A stretch of DNA of 64,000 bases, from positions 30,614,810 to 30,678,809 of the forward strand of contig CM055063.1 in assembly GCA_029204045.2 (NCBI GenBank), read 5' to 3'. Positions 33,457 through 44,714 of this stretch are shown piece by piece. A program made the translations under genes and the position numbers. Source of the stretch: Tillandsia leiboldiana. Taxonomy: Eukaryota; Streptophyta; Magnoliopsida; Poales; Bromeliaceae. The notes under the pieces are model-generated. The model was not told the origin of the DNA. It ran no database searches and worked only from the letters and a program-made list of their open reading frames with translations. The first letter of the stretch is position 1; the number at the start of each line of letters is the position of its first letter.

Positions 33457-34170
33457 GCGGTTTCGTGACAAACATAGATCACCTCAAGAAAATTCAAAAA
33501 GATATTTTTGTTGCTATCACCATACAACAAAAATTATAATGGAGATCCAAAATAAAATACATGAGTTAAACTCGTAAAACAGACTCTAGACTTAGACATC
33601 TTACTTCTGCAAAAGAAATCATTGACAAAAGAAATCGTTAGATACCTCAAGAATTTATATCATTCAAAAACCACCTACAGAGATGAAGTTTATACTCATT
33701 TATACTTACCATGACATTTATACATTCAGATATGTAAATTGATCATAGTAAAACACCAACATATCTTCTATGCAATCAAATCCAAATGTCATGTTAGTGA
33801 ACATCAACTTGTTAGTTATATACATGCCCAAATAGTTAGTCGAATAGTTAGTCGAGCATGCATTCAAACACAATGAAAACCGAAAGTTGAAGTTCGCATT
33901 CAAACACAAATGAAAACCGAAAGTTGAAGTTCTACTTACCAAGTTCTACTTACCTCTATAGTTTCAAGTTTCTTTCTCACACACATTGTATCATTGTTTA
34001 TCTCTCTCTCCCCCTTTTGTCACAAAAGTTAGCCAAAAAATACCAAAATGGAGAGAATGGTTAACAGTTCAGTACCAAAAGTTTGAGAATTAAAACTAAA
34101 AACTAAACTTAAAACCTGCACAAAAGAAAGTTAAAAATCCGAAGTTCCTGCACAAAAAAATTATCACAAG

Positions 34171-34971
34171 TCAATCATCTGAGGCAGAGTCTTCAGAGCT
34201 CGTGCAGCCCAGCTTTTTCAAAATTCCTTTAAGCATTCTCGAAATCGTAGAACACTCTTGTTTCATCTGATGTATGTCCTTGGACATCTTTCTGAGTTCT
34301 AGATCCATTTATCTTGTTCTTGTTTGATGGAAGACTCTAAGTTTGTCTTTTGGTCAATTCTTCTGGAAGTTGAAGAACGTTGTGTGACGACTGACGGAGC
34401 AGTCTGACCTTCATTCCGAGGAGATCTTCTTGGCAGAGAATTGAATTGTCAAGAGGTTCATTGCTTGGCACATTCTTTTTCCTTGCTTGCTGCTTAAGTA
34501 TTGAGGAAGACTTCAGTAGCTTCTTGTTCTTTAGGTAAACCTTATTTTCTTCATCAATACCTTGTTGTACTTCATAAGAAATGTGTCCCAATCTCTTTCG
34601 TCTTCAGATTCATTTTCAGTTGAGGGATATTCTTTGTTTCATCTTGACATGGTTCATTTATTTCAATACCTCGAGCTCATCAGCCGTCGAGCAAGTCTTT
34701 TTCTTTTTGTCTTCCAGAAGTTTGTCCATAGAGCTTTGCCCTTTTCAGCAGCAGTAGGCGGAGCCTTCGATGTCTCCGCAGGCGCTTTTCCCTTTTGAAG
34801 CAGTGGAACAGTTGTTGCTTCAACTTGAAGCTCATCCCAATCAATTGATTCCGTTTCAGATCTGTATCGGAATCATCTTTAGTTTTCTTTCACTTCTTAG
34901 CCCTCTTGGGCTTGACAGTGTCTTCGTATGTACCATAGCAGCCAGAAGAAGATGATCCAGGTGATCACCAT
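34171..34971 (-). pseudogene. Duplicate of Co1 ORF3, with extra frame breaks
   Basis: The same gene as 23429-24241. Several one-base indels (e.g. near 34440, 34620, 34680 and 34890) break the frame here but not in the first copy. The stop codon is at 34171 and the start codon at 34971. Confidence 0.88.
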
Positions 34972-35499
34972 TGCTATTGGTTGTCTTGTGAAAAGAAATC
35001 CTGTGAGCAACACCTCAAGAACACGAAAAAGTTGTTAATTTTCAAAAATTAGAAAAATTGTACCCAAACAATCATTATCGTGTAGAGAGACTAAGAATCA
35101 AATTAGTTTTGAAAAAAGAATTTTAAAAATAGATCAATCGCATGATTTTCGAAAATTCCCATTATATGCCCTAAACCGAAATTTTTGAAATCGAAGGCCA
35201 AAAATCCGTTTATCTTGAGAATACCTAGCATATAATCAAAACTAATCTACCCATGAGTTCTTATTTCAAAAGAAATTTGATCAAAACCACACCACAAACG
35301 AAATACATAGAAGAATTTCATCACGTTTTGAGGAAGAATATGAAAAACTGTGAAAAACCGAGATTTTGATCAATAAAATCTTACTTGGAATCGAAGAACT
35401 TGAGTTTGAAAGTTTCCAAGATGGATGAATTCTAGAGAGAGAAGCTCTGGAAACTTTGGAACAAAAGATTGGAGTACAAGAAATCAAAAACCTTTTTGT

Positions 35500-35673
35500 T
35501 CTATATAAACCCTAGCCGCGATCCGGATCAGTTCGTGATTACGATCCGGATCGGCTACCCGCAGAGAAAATCTGCGTTCGGGATCCGGATCGGCAGGTCC
35601 AATCCGGATCGGCTGCCCGCAGAAGAATATCTGCGTTCGGGATCCGGATCGGCAGGTCCAATCCGGATCGGCT
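35500..35673 (-). promoter_or_regulatory. Duplicate of ORF3 TATA box and GATCCGGATC array
   Basis: The TATA site is at 35500-35509 and six ATCCGGATC motifs extend to 35673, matching 24769-24944. Confidence 0.85.
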
Positions 35674-36612
35674 CCAACTTTTTCTTAGAAAATTTTAGAG
35701 AAATTCTAGAAAAACCAGAAAAAAGATTGTAAGCACTTTTGTGTATCAACTTTAAATGAAAATCATCGTTTCATACAACAAGAAATAGATTATACCAAAT
35801 CTATCATAACATCCAACAAATGAAACGAAAATTTATAAAAATTAAATCCCTTAAAGTTGAACAACTTCAATTACATCTAACTTGATCTTATGAGTAATGC
35901 CTTTATCAAATCATCAATTCGGTAAAGAAAATGAAATACAAAGATCAATAGATGTCTAACATCCCAGATAGTTAGATAATATATCTAGTCAATTTATTGA
36001 AGAGAGTGGCTCTTTGAGCATCTTTCATTAAAATTCCCACCTTATACAAACCTTGAAATTTTGACAGAGTCAAGTATTTCAACATGCATTTTAATTTAAT
36101 CACACTTGAAAAACCTTGCTTGGTATACATGTGTAGCTGCACACAGTACTCGGACCGACCGAGGTTGGTAGCTCTTTCCTCCATGTGGTGGTAGTTTTCC
36201 ACACTCCTCATTGGGATGTAACTCTTTTCCACATCTTTTGAGCATAATACTTTTTCTTTGACTCCCCCTCAATTGGCTATCAATTATTTAAGATATAAAG
36301 TATTTAGCCAATATTGATCTCGATTTCATACTCGACTAAACAGGTCAAATAAGATAAAAACTATACCAAGATATCATCGAGGAGAGAAATTGACCTTTGA
36401 TCAAAACAAAGATGAGTTAATTGACATAAATGATCATTGCATCAAATGAAATATTATGATATCTAAGGCATAATAGATTTCTAGATATATAAAAGGATGC
36501 AGTTAAAGTCAATCAAAAACTAATGCTCAATTACATGTTCTATGTCTAAGCATAGATAATGAACGAAAACACAAAAACAAAACCTAACCTAAACAAAAGT
36601 TTCAAAAAGTGG

Positions 36613-39007
36613 TTATTTCATGGAAAGCAATTCCAATTGCTTTACGCAAATGAATAAAACATTTTTGATCCAAGGTTTTGTTAACAAGTCAGCTAATTGA
36701 TCTTCAGTTGAAATGTAGGAAATTTGAAGAATATTTGATTCAACTAGCTCTCTAAGAAAATGATATCTAAGTTCAATGTGTTTTGTTCTAGAGTGCAACA
36801 CAGGGTTTTTTGAAATATTTATAGCACTAGTGTTGTCACATAAAACAGTTACCGAAGTTGCTGAAATCCGGAAGTCGCTCAACACGCTTTTCATCCAAAT
36901 GAGTTTGAGTTGAACAACTACCCCTGAGATGTATTCCGCTTCGGCAGTCGAGAGTGCAATGCAGTTTTGCTTTTTACTATGCCATGCAACAAGACAATGG
37001 CCAAGATAAAAACATGCACCACTCGTACTTTTCCGATCATCCACAGATCCTGCCCAATCGGCATCTGAGTATCCAATAATATCTAGACTTGTTCCCATAG
37101 GATACCAAATTCCGAAATTAATGGTTCCTTTGATGTACCGGATGATCCGTTTCACCGCTTTCAGGTGAACCTCCTTTGGTGCTGATGATATCTCGCGCAA
37201 ATCCCAACACTAATGGATATATCCGGGCGACTAGCTGTGAGGTAAGTAGACTTCCAATCATGCTGCGATAAAGTTTCTCATCTACATTCTCACTAAGAGA
37301 TTCACTTCCTAATCCCTTATTGCTAGTTCCCATAGGAGTAGGAAAATCTTTAGAATCTTCTAATCCGAATTTCTTTACCAACTCCTTTGCATACTTGGAT
37401 TGACACAGATGGATGCCTTCACCATTTTGTTTCACTTGCAATCCAAGAAAGTATGTCAGTTCCCCCATCATAGACATCTCAAATTCGCTCTCCATGGTTT
37501 CTGCGAATTTAGAAGCATCATTATCCTTTGTTGCTCCAAACACAATGTCATCGACATAGATTTGTGCAACAATGAAGTTATTTTGATAATGCTTCACAAA
37601 GAGAGTCCGATCTGCTCCCCCTCGAGTATAGCCCTTCTCCAAAAGGTGCTTTGTCAACCTTTCGTACCACGCTCGCGGTGCTTGTTTTAAACCGTAAAGA
37701 GCCTTTTTCAAATGAAAAACATGGTTAGGTAGTTTACAGTCTACAAAACCTTTCGGTTGAGCCACATAAACTTCCTCATTTAAAAACCCATTTAAAAACG
37801 CGCTCTTAACGTCCATTTGTAAGAGTTTTATTTTAAAGTGACAAGCAATAGCGAATAAGATACGAATAGACTCGAGTCTAGCTACAGGGGCGAACGTTTC
37901 ATCAAAGTCTATACCTTCTACTTGAGAGTAGCCTTGAGCAACTAAACGTGCTTTGTTCCTGATGATGGTACCATCCTCATTTTTCTTGTTCTTGAAAATC
38001 CATTTAGTACCGATCACATTGTGTTGCTTCGGAGGCGTCGTTAATTCCCAGACTTTGTTGCGTTCAAACTGATGGAGCTCTTCCTGCATTGCTTCAATCC
38101 AGTAGTCATCCTGAAGAGCTTCATCGACATTCTTTGGTTCAATCATGGAAACGTAACAGGCGAATCCACAAACCAACTGTCTCCGAGTTTTGACTCCTTC
38201 TTGTGGGTCTCCAATGATGTTTGATTCAGGATGATCCTTGGAGATGCGTAACGTTTGTTGTAATGGAGTACTCGGAGGTACATGAGATGATTCCTGCACA
38301 TCAGATAAACTTGAAGAACCATTAGATGCATCATTAATATTGGAAGTATTATCATGAGAAGATGCACTTACAGGAGTATCATCATCAAGAGAGATATCAG
38401 GGGTAGATTTATCAGATGCAAAGTGGAAAGCTTCATCTACTTTAACATTTATAGATTCTACGATCGTCTTAGATTCCAAGTTAAATACCCGATATGCTCT
38501 ACTATTTGTAGAATACCCCAAGAAAATCCCTTCGTCACTTCGAGAGTCAAACTTTGCAAGATTTTCACGGTCACGTAAAATGTAACACCGACTCCCGAAG
38601 ATGCGAAAATATTTGATGTTGGGTTTTCTACCACACCATAGTTCATATGGTGTATTTAACGTTCCCGGGCGCAAATAAACTCGATTAATAACATAGATTG
38701 CAGTGTTCACAGCTTCAGCCCAAAAATGTAGCGGTAAATTCCGGCTGTGAAGCATAACACGTGCCATCTCTTGAACAACCCTGTTTTTGCGCTCGACAAC
38801 ACCATTCTGTTGAGGTGTATAGGGTGCTGAGAATTCATGCTTAATACTGTTGGAAGTGCAAAAATCAATGAATTTAGAATTTATGAATTCTCCACCTCTA
38901 TCACTTCTAACACGAATGATCTTTTCATTCTTTTCAATCATAATACGAAGGCAAATCTCGTGAAAAGAATCAAAAGTATCAGCTTTCTCTTTTAAAATGC
39001 TACCCAA
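36613..39007 (-). pseudogene. Duplicate of Co1 pol (integrase core, RT, RNase H), two small frame breaks
   Basis: Identical in translation to the first copy through most of RT. Single-base losses near 37187 and 37243 split RNase H into another frame (36613-37200), and one more near 36675 alters the C-terminus. The frame starts further upstream than in the first copy (39007) because two A residues missing there are present here. Confidence 0.92.
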
Positions 39008-39285
39008 GAATACCGAGAGAAATCATCAACCAATAAGAAAATATACCATTTACCTCCCAAGGATGGTTGACGTGTCGGCCCCATAAGATCCATATGCAAT
39101 AATTCCAAGGGCCGTTTGGTACCGACGTGATTCAAGTTCTTGTGTGCAGTCCTAGATTGTTTTCCCTTTTGACAACAACCACACACAACGTTTTGATTAA
39201 GTGAAAGTTTAGGAACCCCCTTGACCACGTCTTTGTTCGAAATTCTAACAAGTTCCTTAAAATTTATGTGTCCTAGCCTTTCATG
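38992..39285 (-). pseudogene. Duplicate of Co1 integrase zinc module
   Basis: Matches 28243-28548, with the same TGA between protease and HERLGH and the same frame change after WVAF, so those two lesions are in both contigs and probably real. Confidence 0.88.
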
Positions 39286-40398
39286 TCAAAGTGTTTCATT
39301 ATTCAAAGAGGCTAAGTTACAATTTTCAGAAATTTTATTGGGAACAACATAACAATTGTTTTCAGATCTAACCCCTTTTAAAAAGAAAACATGATCCTTA
39401 TCAGTTACAATGCATTGAACAGATGAAAAATTAACAGAAAAACCATTGTCGCAAAGTTGACTGATACTAATGAGGTTAGTCTTAAGCCCATCAACAAATA
39501 ACACATTATTCAGAATCGGGCCATCTGGAATAGCTACTGTTCCTCTTCCAACAATTTTGGAAGATTGACCGTCTCCGAAAACCACAAGTCCTCCGGAGAT
39601 TTTCTCAAAATTTTGAAAGCAGTTTTTGTCACCGGTCATGTGACGGGAACAGCCGCTATCCAGATACCAAGACGAATTATCATAAGCATGCAAGGAAATA
39701 TTTGTAACAAGACAAGAGAAAACTTCACCTTTGCGTACCCAAACCTTTCGAGTTTTGGTGTACGTCGGAAATGATTGTGAGGTTGATACCTTTGGTGAAA
39801 GCGTCTTGTTTGATCCGTCGCTTTTCCTTGACGTCGTCGTCTTGTTTGATGAACTACCGAGGCTCTTTTCCTTCAAAGAATTTGCATTTGATTTCCGAGG
39901 AATCACCCTTTTGGTAGTCGTTGCAAGAAGTGCTTGAGTTGAACGTTTGGCTCCCATCTTGCAATTTCTCCTTATGTGCCCTGCAAAATTACAACGAAAA
40001 CATACCTTAGTGCTTGACGATTCCGAGGAGGGTGAAGTAGGCTTGTTGTCGTTGCTTGTCGTGAATTCCGGTGTCGGAGGAGGAGATACCGACTGAGGCA
40101 CAAAAACTGTCCCAACCGAACTAAAATTATCTTCAGTTCGATTGTATCCGAGGCCGAACTTGTTTGATTGACCAAGACCAAGAAGCTTATCCAACTTACT
40201 CCTTCCTGATGAAAATCGTTGTAAGTCATCCTTGAGTTGGAGAATGGTCTCTGTCATTTCCAATTTTTCCTGTCGAGCCTCGCCGTTGAGCTTCAAGAAG
40301 TAATTTGCTTTGTTCACCATATCTATATAATTCTTCTCGAGTTTCTCATTGGACTCTTGAAGGGAAACATTTGCTTTTATCAGATTATCCCTTTCCAC
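39286..40398 (-). CDS. Co1 gag C-terminal half and protease (cleaner copy)
   Basis: 370 open codons. A coiled-coil-like N-terminal part (ESNEKLEKNYIDMVNKANYF) is followed by a basic/Ser-rich region. The second CCHC knuckle CFRCNFAGHIRRNC is at residues 133-146, and protease WYLDSGCSRH has DSG at 247-249. Two gag knuckles (the other at 40758-40799) are consistent with Sirevirus gag as I know it. It ends at TGA, where the family has Trp before HERLGH. The start is the edge of an open frame and not a natural initiation site. Confidence 0.88.
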   Translation of the reverse strand: MERDNLIKANVSLQESNEKLEKNYIDMVNKANYFLKLNGEARQEKLEMTETILQLKDDLQRFSSGRSKLDKLLGLGQSNKFGLGYNRTEDNFSSVGTVFVPQSVSPPPTPEFTTSNDNKPTSPSSESSSTKVCFRCNFAGHIRRNCKMGAKRSTQALLATTTKRVIPRKSNANSLKEKSLGSSSNKTTTSRKSDGSNKTLSPKVSTSQSFPTYTKTRKVWVRKGEVFSCLVTNISLHAYDNSSWYLDSGCSRHMTGDKNCFQNFEKISGGLVVFGDGQSSKIVGRGTVAIPDGPILNNVLFVDGLKTNLISISQLCDNGFSVNFSSVQCIVTDKDHVFFLKGVRSENNCYVVPNKISENCNLASLNNETL

Positions 40399-41727
40399 TT
40401 CAAGATCGGTCGAGAGAGAGTTACCCTTTTTACTTCTTCGAGATCCTGCAATCTCCCTCTCAACCCCTTGTTTTGCTTAGCCAGTTTCTTTGAATCCTTT
40501 AAAAGTCTGTGGTAGGCTAGAGCAAAATCTTCACCTTCCGAATCATCCGATTCATTGTCCGTTGCATTCTTTTCAACAGTGGAGTTGGATAATGACTCGG
40601 ATGTACTTGCCATTAAGCACATGAAGGGTGAAGATGTGGACGCGTGGAACGCTGTTGCGTTGTCTTCTTCATCACTTGACGATGACTCATTTGACGATGA
40701 GGTGTCATCCCAAGTGACGGCTTGCATCGCCTTCTTCTTGGACGGATTCTTATTTGGACATTCCGTTGAGATATGGCCGTATCCTCGGCACTTGAAGCAT
40801 TGGACTTGTCCTTCTGTGCTTTTCTTATCCTTAGAAAAACCCTCTTGCTTTCTTGACTTGTAACTTGAAGAACCCTTGCCTTTCTTCCACTTTCCGAAGG
40901 ATGGAGTTTTGCTTGAATTACCCCTTCAAAAATTTCGGCGAAACTTCCTTGTCAAGAGAGCGAGCTGCTTCTCAAAGTCCTCCATAGATAGGTTCTCGTC
41001 ATCGCCTGAGGAGGATGAATCCGCGTCTTCTTCTTTTGTTGTTTTCAAAGCATAACCTGAAGACTTAGAAGAGGATGCCTTTCCTGAAGAATAGTTAGTA
41101 GGAAATGTCATTTCATAAGTTTGTAAAGAACCAACTAATTCTTCTACACGGATTTCGTCCGGGTGTTTAATAGTTTCAATGGCTGTAACCTTGGAACGAA
41201 ATCTTTCAGGAAGAGTTCTTAATATTTTTCTTACAATTTTAAATTCTGGAATCTTCTCTCCCAAGTTAGCACATGAGTTTACGATGTCTTGCAATCATGT
41301 GTAATAGTCTGTGCGATTCATTTTCTGCCATGAAAATAGAGTCAAACTTGCTCGTAAGTATTTGCAGTTTCTGAATCTTCACAAGGTTAGTTCCCTCATG
41401 CGTAACTTGAATAACATCCCAGATTTCTTTCGCAGTCTCACATGCCGAGATGCGAGAGAACTCTGTTTGTGATAAGGCATTAAATAAAGCATTAATTCCC
41501 TTGCCATTGTAAGAAGATATATCAATCTCTTTCTTGGTCCATTTCGACCTAGGTTTGATGGTGCGAACATCACCAATAAATTCAGTTGGATTAGACCATC
41601 CTAATTCAATTGATTGCCACACCCGTTCGTCGATGGAAATTAAAAAGGCTTTCATCCGTACTTTCCAGTACGCATAATTTGTTCCATCGAAGAACGGAGG
41701 TCTGTTGATGTTTCCACCTTCAACCAT
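40380..41727 (-). pseudogene. Co1 gag N-terminal half (cleaner copy), three frame breaks
   Basis: It starts MVEGGNINRPPFFDGTNYAY, typical of Sirevirus gag, at 41727, 34 bp from the LTR end. Motifs follow: YWKVRMKAFL, ETAKEIWDVIQVTHEG, then KIVRKILRTLPERF and VEELVGSLQTYE. The first CCHC knuckle CFKCRGYGHISTEC is at 40758-40799. A frame change near 41290 is absent from the first contig, where the bases read as one frame. A stop near 40926 and a frame change near 40400 also interrupt it. Gag assembles the particle. Confidence 0.88.
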
Positions 41728-41747
41728 TGTTTACAACCCTATTCCCT

Positions 41748-41758
41748 CTCTGAAACCA
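41748..41758 (-). promoter_or_regulatory. Co1 primer-binding site (second contig copy), one mismatch
   Basis: TGGTTTCAGAG differs by one base from the initiator tRNA-Met complement TGGTATCAGAG seen in the first contig at 30996-31006. Confidence 0.88.
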
Positions 41759-41760
41759 CT

Positions 41761-43098
41761 TGTTGGGTTATGTATAATTGGATCTAAATAGGGGAAAAAA
41801 CACCTAGAGGGAGGTGAATAGGTGTAAACAATAAACACTCAAAAATCTTTGCGATATAAAACCCAATGCGGAAAATTAAATAACACGCAGAGATTTTTAC
41901 GTGGAAAACTCCAAACCGGAGTAAAAAACCACGGGACCGATAACACGGTGAAATCCACTAGAATTAAACACGTACAAGGTGATATACCATACTCACAGAC
42001 GACTCAACCTTTTCCATATGCTCCTAGTTGATCTTCTCCGCTCCCTCCACGACGCTTCTCGAATCCACGATGTGCGTCCAACGCCGAATCCACGGCGTCC
42101 AACGTCGAGTCCACGACGTCCGACCGAATCCACGGTCTTCACCCAGTAGCACGCTTCGAATCCACGAACGTACCTCGCTCCGAATCCACAAGAGCGGTAG
42201 CACCTTGAATCCACAAGGCCACGCGAGTCCACGCGCCGATTTTGGGGTAAATCGTTGTTTTTTGGGTGGTGATGATCCGCCGAATACTTAGATTAGAAAT
42301 AGATCGGAAATACCATCTAAGTATTCATTGATTTGATTCAACTCAAAATGTGAGTATGAAAACCTAGAATCAAATCAATCAATATAGATGAAGAAACATA
42401 AGATAGAATCTATGATTTCCTTTCTTCTCTATATGTGGATCTTAGGCCGTATAAAAGATGACGGCTAGTTTTTCTATTATGTGGATTAGCCCTAGAAAAA
42501 GAATCATAGGGTCTATTTATCGGTTAGAAACCCTTGGAAAAAGATAAGGATAAAAAACTATCCTTTTCTGGAATTTTTACATGATGACGATCCGGATCGG
42601 AGATCGGCGATCCGGATTGCAGTAGCGAGAAAAACAGATTCCAGAAAAACGAAGGTTCGGGATCCGGATCGAAGTGCTTGATCCGGATCGTTCATACAGT
42701 TCACCAAACATCAACGTTCGGGATCCGGATTGCAAAGCCTGATCCGGATCGCTCAAATAAAATGGTAAACCCAGTGTTCGGGATCCGGATCAAGGGAAGC
42801 TACGATCCGGATTGAACTGATGTATGAACGAACCACCTTCAGGATCCGGATTGCAAAGCCTGATCCGGATCCTGAACATGTCCCATGTCCAGTTTTTGAT
42901 AATTATGCAATTACAAGTTCATCCAAGTGTTTCTACACTATAAGAAGTATTCGGATCACCAAAGATATTAAGTTCAACATACATGATCCTTTTGAATTCT
43001 TCTTTCTTGAGATTGAGTTATATGATCCAACCTTCTTTACCTTCAATCTTCAAGACTTAACCGAATTCACGAAATACACCAACTTAAATTCCGTAACA
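41761..43098 (-). mobile_element. Co1 5' LTR, complete (1,338 bp)
   Basis: On the minus strand it starts TGTTACGG at 43098 and ends CCCAACA at 41761. It holds the ten-motif GATCCGGATC array (42588-42871) and the altered TATA box (CGATAAATAG). It is followed by the TSD GTTAA at 43099-43103. It should drive the genomic RNA. Confidence 0.92.
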
Positions 43099-43103
43099 GT
43101 TAA

Positions 43104-44714
43104 CACATAGACTTTCATGGGATTGGAGCTACTCGATGGAGTAGGATGATTTATCTATGTGCGAAAATTACTCTGAGGAGTTTTCATGGATTATGGACAG
43201 AGGTAGTTCATCTTTGATTTTCGGGCATGCGGTTATTCCTAGTTGATGCTTCTATTCGTTATCTCATTTTTATTCTTCCTTGAGGACAAATGCATGCTTG
43301 TATGGACATATAGTTAGGCCATCTTTTACTGCTACACTACTTATTAGAACTTGACTTAGGAGAAACCATGTTATTCCTTTCTCCTTCTTTGTTAGTCAGG
43401 CGGTCTGTGTTGCTCGGGTGCGAGCAGGGGTTTGGGGTAGTGTAGCCGGGACCTTGGTATCAGGGACGGGTTGTGTTGGATTGTGGTTGGCAGGGTTTTG
43501 CGGTGACCGCGGACTTTGGGCGGTTGACCGGATATTTATTTATGCATCAGATTGGGTATCAGATTTCTTTAGTGGTTGAGCTTTTCCCACTTTGATCTGA
43601 GTCGTGATCCAGTCGTGCTGTTTTATATTACTATGATACTTATTACTGATATACTTTACTCGTGTGGGTCGCTCCCCTCGAGTGCCACTCCGGAGTGTGC
43701 TACAGACAGGCTTTGAGTCCTTGAGACTCCTTTTCATCGGTGCTATGCGTCGGCCAGCATACCCGATACGGCAGGCACAGCAGGCAGTACCAGTTCTTAC
43801 TGGTCCATTGATTGGCTTTATTCAGGTAGGCACTTTTATTGTTGCACTCGTGTCAGGGGGCTGAGTGGAGTCTAGTAGCTATGTTTAGACCAGTGCTAGT
43901 GTTGTTGGGAGCCGTTTGGTTTGACGGTGGTCCCGTGTCGTTGAGAGTACTTTGACCGTTGTGTGGGAGGTTGAGCATCTTAAGTCTATCCGTTCTGAGA
44001 GAGAGCGTGGATTTCGACTATAGCCTGCATGAGCCACTATTTGATAGCGAGTTAGTCCGTTTGGACACCCTACGTAATTCCTGCCCAGTAGTGGGAGGTG
44101 GTTGTAGGTGGGCGCAGGCTTGACTGGACCAGATGTGGCAGTCAGCTCGATTGGGTCGATTGTGCACTTCATGTGCTAGTAGTTGCATACCATTCTTTGG
44201 TTTTTCCCTTTTGAGCATTTAGATAGAGGCGTGGTAGCTGTTGAGTGTCTCCAGCTTTCTTGTTCAGTTTTTACTGCATTGGTTATCTTATGCCTCTAGT
44301 GGACTTAGTGGGCAAATCGTCGGGCCTGGTGGCGGTACCCACTGAGAACTCCCTTTTTGGTGCAGTTCTCACACCCGTTGGTGGTTTTCCCCCTCCCTTC
44401 CTTCTATCTCCTTTTTTTTACAGTCTTAGCGGGTGTTGCTGATTCTGCGGTTGTTGAACGAGGCGAGGGAGTCGCGAGTTAGATCCCTACCCGTCGTTGG
44501 AGAGTAGCGGTACCCCTTCAGAGGAGATCTTCAGTACAGCCAGTAGATTAGTTATTTTATTTTTCCTCTTTAGAGAGACTGTTGTAGTGAGGATATGTTA
44601 TGTATTTAGAGCCTGTACACTGATGTTTTATGTGAGATACCTCCCTGTTGAGTTCTGGGTTTTGTATTTGAGGATATTGTATGATTATCTTTTTTGGGAG
44701 ATGGGCATTGTTAT
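43104..44714 (+). mobile_element. LTR-d, middle piece
   Basis: Continues LTR-d after Co1 and matches LTR-i at about 62.0-63.9 kb (TGCCACTCCGAAG- and GCCTGCATGAGCCA-containing segments). Noncoding. It ends at GTTAT (44710-44714), the TSD of LTR-f. Confidence 0.85.

Larger units (their letters stand above)
31975..42643. repeat. Second copy of 21195-31874: probable false duplication
   Basis: The contig after the gap begins at the equivalent of 21195 and matches to the equivalent of 31874, where the first contig ends. The coordinate offset is 10,780 at the start, 10,758 at the LTR end, a steady 10,735-10,737 from ~26.7 to 29.2 kb, then 10,752 at the primer site and 10,769 at the end. The middle translations are identical. 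The exact dovetail geometry and end-loaded indels indicate unmerged contig overlap or two haplotypes. Confidence 0.92.
17766..43098 (-). mobile_element. Co1: near-complete Ty1/copia Sirevirus, inserted in LTR-d
   Basis: It is bounded by 1,338-bp LTRs (17766-18910 plus 22493-22685, and 41761-43098) and by the TSD GTTAA (17761-17765, 43099-43103). On the minus strand the order is 5' LTR, primer site, gag with two CCHC knuckles, protease, integrase, RT, RNase H, a third gene with its own upstream elements, polypurine tract and 3' LTR. The apparent length of 25.3 kb includes the nested LTR-e (3.58 kb) and a false ~10.7-kb duplication across the N gap. Collapsed it is about 10.98 kb, normal for a Sirevirus. 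By eye the LTRs differ at ~20-25 sites (~1.5-2%), so the insertion is fairly recent. Confidence 0.92.

Noticed and set aside
21195..42643. A genuine segmental tandem duplication of Co1
   Set aside because: The overlap ends exactly at the N gap on both sides, indels concentrate at contig ends, and collapse gives a normal element length.
43104..44714. Possible host intergenic DNA after Co1
   Set aside because: It aligns with LTR-i and, inverted, LTR-f, and TSDs show it is the middle of LTR-d.
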